Part shown: piece by piece, positions 1 to 5,822 of the stretch | How positions within the stretch are numbered: the stretch's first letter is position 1 | How the letters are laid out: each line of letters starts with the position of its first letter | Assembly: GCA_028293005.1 (NCBI GenBank) | Contig: JAQGLH010000152.1 | Location: 1-7,119 of the forward strand | Source: Alphaproteobacteria bacterium | Lineage (GTDB): Bacteria; Pseudomonadota; Alphaproteobacteria; Sphingomonadales; Sphingomonadaceae | Direction: 5' to 3' | Length of the DNA stretch: 7,119 bases | Made by a program: the position numbers and the translations under genes | Notes under the pieces: generated by a model | The model's input: only the letters and a program-made list of their open reading frames with translations | What the model was told of the DNA's origin: nothing | Databases searched by the model: none

Positions 1-1168
1 GCCAGTCGTTGAGCATCATCAAGAAGGGCGTCGATGCCATCGACACGGTGACGATCGCGGCGAACAGGCTGGCCGCGTCGGGCGCGATCAGGTGCGCGTT
101 TTGCGCCGCGGTGAACAGGACGAACGCGAACTCGCCGCCCTGGCTGAGCAGCAGCCCGAGCTTGAGCGCTCGCCGCCCTTCCATCCCGAACAGGCGCGCG
201 ATGCCGAACAGCACCGCCGCCTTGATCGCAATCAGCGCCGCCGCCATGCCAAGCACGAACCACGGGCGGGTCGCGATCGCGCCGAGATCCAGCATCATCC
301 CGATCGCGACGAAGAACAGGCCGAGCAGGATCGATCGGAACGGCTCGATGTCCGCCTCCAGCTCGTGCCGGTAGGGGGAATCGGCAAGCATCACACCGGC
401 GACGAAGGCGCCGAGCGCGGTCGAAAGGTGAAGCGACTGCATCACCGCGGCGCTGGCGAGCACCGTGAACAGGCCGGCGACGACGAACAATTCGCGCTCG
501 CTGACCCGCCCGACCAGCCGGAACAGGGGGTTGATCAGGAAACGGCCGGCCACGACGAGGAACGCGATCGCGCCGACCGTGTAGAGCGCCATCTGCCATC
601 CCGTCGGCGCGTTGGGATCGGGCGCGGCACGCGACAGAGCGACGATGATCGTGATCAGCGGGACGATCGACAGATCCTGGAAAAGCAGGATGGAGAAGGC
701 GCGCTCGCCCGGCGGCGTGTTGATCTCGCCCGAGGCCCTGAGGCTGGGGAGGACCTGCGCGGTCGAGGACAAAGCCAGCGGCAAACCGATCGCGATCGCG
801 GCCGCAAGGCTGAAGCCGGCGGCGAAATAGACCAGCGCCGCAAGCACCGCGCCGCTCGCCGCGACCTGGAGCAGGCCAAGCCCGAAGATGTCGCGCTTGA
901 GCCGCCACAGCCGCGCCGGATGTAGCTCGAGCCCGACGAGGAACAGCAGCAGGACGATGCCGAAATCGGCGATCGGCAAGATGTCCTCGGCGCGCGCGAC
1001 CAGTCCGAACCCGTCGGGGCCGATCAAGGCGCCGGCGACCAGATAGCCGAGCACCGCGCCGAGGCCGAAGTGGCGGAACAACGCCACGAAGAACATCGCC
1101 GCCCCGAGCAGGATCACGCCGTCTCGCAACACCATGTTCGTGGCGGCTGCGGCGGCGTGGCTCTCCAT
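1..1168 (-). CDS. KefB/KefC-like monovalent cation:proton antiporter (CPA2 family), partial, C-terminus outside window
   Basis: This is an integral inner-membrane antiporter that would exchange K+ or Na+ for protons. I translated 389 residues from the ATG at 1168; the frame stays open to the left edge, so the 3' part is missing. The visible protein is almost entirely hydrophobic helices. It carries CPA2 signatures: LLLFLVGLEL at about 73-82, LSSTAQVL at about 133-140, FQDLSIVPL at about 163-171 (with the buried Asp165), ALGAFVAGVMLADS at about 251-264, the EADIEPF linker at about 271-277 followed by LLGLFFVAIGM, and QGGEFAFVLF at about 343-352. KefB and KefC are about 600 residues and end in a nucleotide-binding RCK/TrkA-N domain, which would lie left of base 1 if present. 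The start ATG shares one base with the stop of the upstream scaffold gene (TGATG), with a G-rich stretch just before it, so translation is probably coupled. KefB and KefC cannot be told apart here, and the transported ion and glutathione gating are not visible. The family call is firm. Confidence 0.93.
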   Translation of the reverse strand, partial: MESHAAAAATNMVLRDGVILLGAAMFFVALFRHFGLGAVLGYLVAGALIGPDGFGLVARAEDILPIADFGIVLLLFLVGLELHPARLWRLKRDIFGLGLLQVAASGAVLAALVYFAAGFSLAAAIAIGLPLALSSTAQVLPSLRASGEINTPPGERAFSILLFQDLSIVPLITIIVALSRAAPDPNAPTGWQMALYTVGAIAFLVVAGRFLINPLFRLVGRVSERELFVVAGLFTVLASAAVMQSLHLSTALGAFVAGVMLADSPYRHELEADIEPFRSILLGLFFVAIGMMLDLGAIATRPWFVLGMAAALIAIKAAVLFGIARLFGMEGRRALKLGLLLSQGGEFAFVLFTAAQNAHLIAPDAASLFAAIVTVSMASTPFLMMLNDW

Positions 1169-1629
1169 CAGCCCCCGGCCTGTTTAGCGGCCTCGGCGAC
1201 GGCCTCGAATGCCAGCAGGATCGACGCGTGGCGCGCCTTGTAAGGCCGTGCCTCGCGGAAGATGTCGAGCCCCGGCCAAGACCCCGGATCGTCACGCTCG
1301 CCGGACAGGAAGGCAGCAAGAGCGTCGCGGGCGTCGGCGAGCTCGCCGCCGCCGCGGCCGACCGCATGCGCGCCCATCAGCGAGGCCGAGGCCTGGCCGA
1401 GCGCGCAGGCGTTCACCTTCTGGCCGAGCTCGGCGATCCGGCCCTCCGCATCGAGCATGACGTCGACGATCACGCGGCTGCCGCAGACCGGCGACCGTTT
1501 CTCGACGCTGGCCTGCGCCTCGGCCAGGCGCGCATGATGCGGGATCGACGCTGCGAGCCGCAGGATGTCGCGATTGTAGAGGGCGGTTGTCACAGCCGCG
1601 ATATAGAGGCCCGGGCGCGCATTCGCCAC
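1168..1629 (-). CDS. NifU/IscU-like iron-sulfur cluster assembly scaffold protein
   Basis: The product is a small cytoplasmic protein of the NifU N-terminal/IscU fold, on which [Fe-S] clusters are assembled before transfer. It is 153 residues from the GTG at 1629. The family core is clear: LYNRDILRLAASIP at about 17-30, SPVCGSRV with Cys49, and NACALGQASASLMGAHA with Cys75. Near the C-terminus, RHASILLAFEAV aligns by eye with the HCSILAEDAI stretch of E. coli IscU. There His134 matches the ligand His, but Ala135 replaces the third Cys, and Ser51 replaces the conserved Asp after the first Cys. Homologues usually begin a few residues before LYN, so the in-frame GTG at 1593 (141 residues) is a serious alternative start; neither GTG has a strong Shine-Dalgarno. 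The gene follows cysS and overlaps the antiporter start by one base. The family is well supported, but cluster-scaffold activity is inferred and uncertain given the missing ligands. Confidence 0.85.
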   Translation of the reverse strand: MANARPGLYIAAVTTALYNRDILRLAASIPHHARLAEAQASVEKRSPVCGSRVIVDVMLDAEGRIAELGQKVNACALGQASASLMGAHAVGRGGGELADARDALAAFLSGERDDPGSWPGLDIFREARPYKARHASILLAFEAVAEAAKQAGG

Positions 1630-1669
1630 TTCCGCGGCGAGATCACGCGCATTCGAACCGCAGCCCGCG

Positions 1670-2986
1670 TCAGGCGCGACGCCAGCTCGTCCCCGACGGC
1701 GTGTCTTCGAGCAGGATTCCGTCGGCGCTGAGCGTGGCGCGGATGCGGTCGGCCTCGGCGAAGTCGCGGCGCTTCTTGGCGTCGGCGCGCGCCTCGATCA
1801 ACGCGTCGATCCGGGCGTCGCCCTCGCCCTGAAACCATTCGACCGCGCTGGCGCCGAGCAGGCCGAGCAGCGCGGCGCTCGCGCGCAAGGTCGGCGGATC
1901 GCCGAGCGCGGTCAGCCGCGCCAGCGCAAGCGGCGTGTTGAGATCGTCGGCGAGCGCGTCGATCACCGACGGGTCCGCAGTCCCCGCCGCGGCATCGCCG
2001 ACGACACGGTAAAGCCGGTCGAGCGTGGCCCGGCTCTGCGCGATCAGGCCTTCGGACCAGTCGAGCGGCTGGCGATAATGGGCCGAGAGCAAGGCGAGAC
2101 GGATGATCTCGCCCTTGTGGCCCTGCGCGAGCAGCTCACCCACCGTGACGACGTTCCCGAGCGACTTCGACATCTTGTCGACGCCGGCCATGGCGAGGAA
2201 GCCGTTGTGCACCCAGTAGCGGGCGAGCGGCGCGCCGCGATGCACGCAGCGGCTCTGTGCGATCTCATTCTCATGGTGCGGAAAGATCAGGTCGAGGCCG
2301 CCACCGTGGATGTCGATGGTTTCGCCGAGATGGCGCTCGATCATCGCCGAACATTCGATATGCCACCCGGGCCGCCCCCTCCCCCACGGGCTGTCCCAGC
2401 CGATCACGTCGGCCGACGACGGCTTCCACAGCACGAAGTCGGCGGGGTCCTTCTTGTAGGACGCGACCTCGACGCGCGCTCCGGCGATCATCGCCTCGCG
2501 GTCGCGGCGGCCGAGGGCGCCGTAATCGGGGTCCGACGGGACATGGAACAGGATATGGCCATCCGCCTCATAGGCATGGCCGGTGTCGAGCAGGCGGGCG
2601 ATCATCGCGATCATCTCGCCGACGTGGTCGGTCGCCTTGGGCGCGAGATCAGGCGGGCGCACACCGAGCGCGCCCATGTCGTCCAGATATAAGCGCTCGT
2701 AGCGCCGGGTGACGACCGCCGGATCGACATTCTCGCGGCGCGCGGCATCGATGATCTTATCGTCGACGTCGGTCACGTTGCGCGCATAGACGAGGCCGTT
2801 CTCGCCGTAGCGGTGGCGCAGCAGCCGCGCGAGCACGTCGAACACCACGGCCGGCCGCGCGTTGCCGATATGCGCGCGATCGTAGACCGTGGGGCCGCAG
2901 ACGTAGAGAGTGACGCGCGCCGGATCGGCCGGCTCGAAGACCCGTTTCTCGCGAGCCATCGTATCGTGAAGCTTGATCTCGTTCAT
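1670..2986 (-). CDS. cysS: Cysteine--tRNA ligase (cysteinyl-tRNA synthetase)
   Basis: This class I aminoacyl-tRNA synthetase charges tRNA-Cys with cysteine using ATP in the cytoplasm. The 438-residue product holds the full catalytic set. The N-terminal CGPTVYD (Cys30) and HIGN signature (39-42) are followed by the family motif NVTDVDDKI at about 70-78. The second Zn-ligand block is GWHIECSAM (Cys212) and FPHHENEIAQS (His237, Glu241). The Zn set is therefore Cys30, Cys212, His237 and Glu241, as in E. coli CysS. KMSKSLGN at 271-278 is the class I ATP-binding loop. After it come the helical DALR-like region and a short C-terminal part ending in GILLEDTPSGTSW. The protein is about 20 residues shorter than the E. 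coli enzyme (461), mainly at the C-terminal side, with no sign of damage. The ATG overlaps the cvpA stop as ATGA, so coupled translation is likely. There is no strong Shine-Dalgarno, which fits a coupled start. Identity is secure. Confidence 0.98.
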   Translation of the reverse strand: MNEIKLHDTMAREKRVFEPADPARVTLYVCGPTVYDRAHIGNARPAVVFDVLARLLRHRYGENGLVYARNVTDVDDKIIDAARRENVDPAVVTRRYERLYLDDMGALGVRPPDLAPKATDHVGEMIAMIARLLDTGHAYEADGHILFHVPSDPDYGALGRRDREAMIAGARVEVASYKKDPADFVLWKPSSADVIGWDSPWGRGRPGWHIECSAMIERHLGETIDIHGGGLDLIFPHHENEIAQSRCVHRGAPLARYWVHNGFLAMAGVDKMSKSLGNVVTVGELLAQGHKGEIIRLALLSAHYRQPLDWSEGLIAQSRATLDRLYRVVGDAAAGTADPSVIDALADDLNTPLALARLTALGDPPTLRASAALLGLLGASAVEWFQGEGDARIDALIEARADAKKRRDFAEADRIRATLSADGILLEDTPSGTSWRRA

Positions 2987-3552
2987 GATCTGTCGGCGGA
3001 CTCGCCGGCTTGACCGTTACCGGGCGCCGCGGGCGGCTCAGGCGTCGTCTGGGCGCGCCGCGCCGCGACGAAATCGACAATCGCGCGTCCGCTCGCGTTG
3101 AGCAACGGATAGGTGCGCGATTGCGCCATCCAGGCGGGCCGCTCGGCGGCGCGCCCGAACGCCGTGTCGTAGATCATGTTCGCGAGCAGATAGAGCAAGG
3201 TCGCCCCGATCAGGCCCTTGAGCGCGCCGAAGCCTCCCCCAAGCAGGCGGTCGAACGGACCGATCATCGAGCTGCGCGTGTAGCCGCCGATGCGCCGCGC
3301 GGTCAGCTTGCCGGCGACGAACACGAGGATGAAGATCAGCGCGAAAGCAAGGACGGCGGCGCCGCCACGAGTGCCGATCGGCCCGGCGAGCGCCGCGGTC
3401 ACCGGCGCATGCAGCAGCTTGAGTGCGACGATCGCCGCCACCCACGCGAGCAGGGACAGGACCTCGGTGACGAAGCCGCGCATCCCGCCGAGCAGAAGGC
3501 CACCGCCGACGAGCAGCAGCACGATGATGTCGAGGGCGGTCAAGGCTCCCAT
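2983..3552 (-). CDS. cvpA: CvpA family inner-membrane protein (colicin V production protein homologue)
   Basis: The product is a 189-residue membrane protein with four likely transmembrane helices, at about 7-23, 29-47, 64-84 and 107-127. These are followed by a hydrophilic tail rich in Ala, Pro and Gln from about 165. Family hallmarks are LDIIVLLLV at the N-terminus, the GGMRGFVTEVLSLLAW block at about 22-37 (Arg25-Gly26-Phe27), and GPFDRLLGGGFGALKG at about 98-113. CvpA homologues are linked to colicin V secretion and to envelope stress or bile tolerance in enterobacteria; the molecular function is not settled. The start ATG lies 9 bases after the radA stop, with GAG about 6 bases upstream of it as a modest ribosome binding site. 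The stop overlaps the cysS start by four bases. In many proteobacteria cvpA sits before purF; here cysS occupies that place. The family assignment is strong, the role is open. Confidence 0.93.
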   Translation of the reverse strand: MGALTALDIIVLLLVGGGLLLGGMRGFVTEVLSLLAWVAAIVALKLLHAPVTAALAGPIGTRGGAAVLAFALIFILVFVAGKLTARRIGGYTRSSMIGPFDRLLGGGFGALKGLIGATLLYLLANMIYDTAFGRAAERPAWMAQSRTYPLLNASGRAIVDFVAARRAQTTPEPPAAPGNGQAGESADRS

Positions 3553-3561
3553 CAGCGCTCG

Positions 3562-4935
3562 CTAATCGCGGCCCAGCAGATGGTCAACGAGCGCGCCGAG
3601 CGTGCGGAAGCCTGTCAGCGCAATGCTGCCTTTCTCTCCGGCCAGCGACACCGGCACCAACGCGCGCTCGAAACCGAGCTTCGCCGCTTCCTTGAGACGA
3701 AGCGCGCCGTGCGCGACGGGACGGATCTCGCCCGACAAGGCGACCTCGCCGAACGCGACCGTATCGGCGGACACCGGCCGTTCGGCCAGCGCCGAGACGA
3801 GCGCCGCCGCGACCGCCAGATCGGCGGCGGGATCGCTGATCCGGTAGCCACCCGCGACGTTGAGATAGACTTCGGCGGTCGAGAAGCTCAGCCCGCAGCG
3901 CGCCTCGAGCACGGCAAGGATCATCGCGAGGCGCCCCGCATCCCAGCCGACCACCGCGCGCCGCGGGGTCGCACCGCTCGCGAGCCGGACCGTGAGCGCC
4001 TGGATCTCGACCAGCACCGGCCTGGTTCCTTCGAGCGCGGGGAAGACGGTCGCGCCGGATACCGCTTCGCCGCGATGGGTGAGGAACAAGGACGAGGGAT
4101 TGGCGACTTCTTCGAGCCCGGTTTCGGCCATCGCGAACACGCCGATCTCGTCGGTGCCGCCGAAGCGGTTCTTGGTGGCGCGCAAGATGCGGTAGAGATG
4201 GCTGCGCTCGCCTTCGAACGAGAGCACGGTATCGACCATGTGCTCGAGCACGCGCGGACCGGCGATCGCGCCATCCTTGGTGACATGGCCGACGAGCACC
4301 AGCGCCGCGCCGCTCTCCTTGGCAAAGCGGATCAGCTCCTGCGCAGAGGCGCGCACCTGGCTGACCGTGCCGGGCGCGCCTTCGATCAGGTCCGAATGCA
4401 TCGTCTGAATCGAATCGATCACGACCAGCGCCGGCGGGTCACCGTCGCCGAGGGTGGTGAGGATGTCGCGCACCGAAGTCGCCGCGGCGAGCTGAAGCGG
4501 CGCGGCGCCGAGGCCGAGCCGCCGCGCGCGCAGCCGCACCTGGTCCGCCGCCTCCTCCCCAGAAATATAAGCGACCGAACGCCCGCGCGCGGCGATCTTC
4601 GCTGCCGCCTGCAGCAAAAGCGTCGACTTGCCGATGCCCGGATCGCCGCCGATCAGGGTCGCCGAGCCGGCGACCAGGCCGCCGCCCATGGCGCGATCGA
4701 ACTCGGGAATGCCGAGGCTCAATCGCTCGGGAAGCGAAACCTCCGCGTCGAGCCCGACCAAATTGATCGCGCGCCCGCCCGAGCGCAGATTGTGGCGGGC
4801 CGAGAAAGGCGTCACCACCGCGCCGGCATCTTCGACCAATGTGTTCCATTCGGCGCAATCGGCGCACTGGCCCTGCCAGCGGCTGCTGACCGAGCCGCAT
4901 GCCTGACAGACATAGCGTTTTTTCGGTTTTGCCAT
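3562..4935 (-). CDS. radA: DNA repair protein RadA (Sms)
   Basis: RadA is a RecA-like ATPase and DNA helicase that processes branched recombination intermediates. The product is 457 residues from the ATG at 4935. The N-terminal C4 zinc finger is Cys10, Cys13, Cys24 and Cys27 (VCQACG and QCADCAEWN). The Walker A motif GGDPGIGKST is at about 96-105, a Walker B-like LVVIDSIQT lies at about 170-178, and the RadA-specific KNRFG motif is at 255-259 in ATKNRFGGTDEIG. The C-terminal third is the Lon-like domain with VYLNVAGGYRISDPAADLAVA at its core. Domain order and length match the family (E. coli RadA is 460). A GTG lies immediately upstream (4938), in frame, but the ATG is preferred; GAAG is the nearest Shine-Dalgarno-like element. 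The gene appears to be first in the leftward unit that continues with cvpA and cysS. No odd residues are seen. Identity is secure. Confidence 0.98.
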   Translation of the reverse strand: MAKPKKRYVCQACGSVSSRWQGQCADCAEWNTLVEDAGAVVTPFSARHNLRSGGRAINLVGLDAEVSLPERLSLGIPEFDRAMGGGLVAGSATLIGGDPGIGKSTLLLQAAAKIAARGRSVAYISGEEAADQVRLRARRLGLGAAPLQLAAATSVRDILTTLGDGDPPALVVIDSIQTMHSDLIEGAPGTVSQVRASAQELIRFAKESGAALVLVGHVTKDGAIAGPRVLEHMVDTVLSFEGERSHLYRILRATKNRFGGTDEIGVFAMAETGLEEVANPSSLFLTHRGEAVSGATVFPALEGTRPVLVEIQALTVRLASGATPRRAVVGWDAGRLAMILAVLEARCGLSFSTAEVYLNVAGGYRISDPAADLAVAAALVSALAERPVSADTVAFGEVALSGEIRPVAHGALRLKEAAKLGFERALVPVSLAGEKGSIALTGFRTLGALVDHLLGRD

Positions 4936-4938
4936 CAC

Positions 4939-5124
4939 GTCTTCGTTAGAGTTGATTCGCCTATGCCGAACCGGTACCGGGCCAATCCAGCCCCGGCGTC
5001 ATGGCGAAGATCATGAGCTGGATGGAGCACGGGCAGACACCGACTTGCGCGTCACGCTCTAGCATCGCCATCCGAGAAGCAACACTCAAACCCGTTCGAT
5101 CAATCCCGACCACAGGTCCCCTCG
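4939..5124. promoter_or_regulatory. Divergent intergenic region expected to hold promoters for radA (leftward) and the EEP gene (rightward)
   Basis: This is the only sizeable gap between genes in the window, and the two flanking genes point away from each other. Transcription of the five-gene leftward unit and of the rightward gene therefore most likely starts here. I looked for sigma-70-type -35/-10 pairs on both strands and found no match good enough to place. The region is less biased in composition than the flanking genes, and holds the palindrome at 4971-4980 next to an imperfect inverted repeat (about 4977-4996). The promoter role is inferred from gene layout only. Confidence 0.35.
4971..4980. 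repeat. Perfect 10-base palindrome CCGGTACCGG upstream of radA
   Basis: The ten bases read identically on both strands. They lie about 36 bases upstream of the radA ATG and about 145 bases upstream of the rightward gene. Its right half also forms the left arm of an imperfect hairpin (CCGGGCC at 4977-4983 against GCCCCGG at 4990-4996). It could be an operator for a dimeric regulator or chance in GC-rich DNA. The palindrome itself is certain; any function is not. Confidence 0.3.
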
Positions 5125-5820
5125 ATGTTTCGCGTCGCCAGCTACAATATGCGCAAGGCCATCGGCACCGACCGCCGCCGCCGCCCGGAGCGCACGATCG
5201 AGGTCCTCAACGAGCTCGATGCGGATATCATCGCGCTGCAGGAGGCCGATCGCCGGTTCGGCGAGCGGTGCAGCGCCATCCCGCTGCACCTGCTCGAGGA
5301 GCATAGCGATTATAAGCCGGTCCCGCTCGGTGCGAACGCCGGCAGCCTCGGCTGGCACGGCAACGCACTGCTCGTGAAGCGCAAGGTCGAGATCGAGCAT
5401 TGCGAGCGGATTCACCTGCCCTCGCTCGAGCCGCGCGGGGCAGTGCTCGCCGACCTGATCGTCGCCGGCACCGCGGTGCGCGTGATCGGCATGCATCTCG
5501 ATCTGTCGGGCCTGTGGCGGCGGCGGCAGGCGCACACCATCCTCGCCCAGCTCGAGCAGCGTACCGGCAACCCGCCCGCGGTGCTGATGGGCGATCTCAA
5601 CGAATGGAGCGCGCACGGCGGCTGCTTGCGCGATTTCGCCCATCACCTTCGCTTCGCCGAATGCGGCCGCAGCTTCCACGTCCGGCGGCCGATCGTGGCG
5701 CTCGACCGAATCATGTTCAATGCTGCGCTGAAGGTGGTCGAGAGTGGCGTCCATCAAACCGCGGCGGCGCGCAAGGCATCCGACCATCTGCCGATCTGGG
5801 CGAATCTCAGGCGGGCCTAG
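5125..5820 (+). CDS. Endonuclease/exonuclease/phosphatase (EEP) family protein, YbhP-like
   Basis: The 231-residue product belongs to the metal-dependent EEP fold, shared by exonuclease III, DNase I, sphingomyelinases and inositol phosphatases. The catalytic set is in order: Asn8 in ASYNMRK, Glu40 in ALQEADRR, His124 in GMHLDLSG, Asp157 and Asn159 in MGDLNEW, Asp194 in LDRIM, and the closing Asp220-His221 in SDHLPIW. There is no signal peptide, so it is probably cytoplasmic. Length and motif wording resemble the E. coli YbhP type, which lies beside clsB (a phospholipase D-family cardiolipin synthase); no such partner is seen here. The ATG at 5125 has AGG at 5114-5116, eight bases upstream, and the catalytic Asn sits at the usual distance from the N-terminus, supporting this start. 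The gene diverges from radA and converges on the serine hydrolase. The substrate (nucleic acid, lipid or phosphoester) cannot be told from sequence. Confidence 0.92.
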   Translation: MFRVASYNMRKAIGTDRRRRPERTIEVLNELDADIIALQEADRRFGERCSAIPLHLLEEHSDYKPVPLGANAGSLGWHGNALLVKRKVEIEHCERIHLPSLEPRGAVLADLIVAGTAVRVIGMHLDLSGLWRRRQAHTILAQLEQRTGNPPAVLMGDLNEWSAHGGCLRDFAHHLRFAECGRSFHVRRPIVALDRIMFNAALKVVESGVHQTAAARKASDHLPIWANLRRA

Positions 5821-5822
5821 GC

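Noticed and set aside
92..925. A 277-codon open frame on the plus strand at the left edge
   Set aside because: It is an Arg/Asp/Glu/Gln-rich shadow of the KefB/KefC-like gene, whose minus-strand translation gives clean membrane helices and CPA2 motifs.
1630..1669. A GGTTCGAAT string (minus strand) like a tRNA T-loop, hinting at a tRNA end or attachment site
   Set aside because: The flanking bases do not form a proper 5-base T stem (the closing pair next to the loop is G-G). There is no acceptor stem, anticodon arm or CCA around it.
3010..5016. A 668-codon open frame on the plus strand opposite cvpA and radA
   Set aside because: Its translation is a low-complexity run of Arg, Asp, Glu, Gln and Ala with no domain, typical of the reverse of GC-rich coding DNA. 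The minus strand carries unmistakable RadA and CvpA.
5001..5306. A 101-codon plus-strand frame starting upstream of the EEP gene
   Set aside because: It overlaps the EEP start in another frame, becomes Arg/Pro-rich inside that gene, and matches no family.
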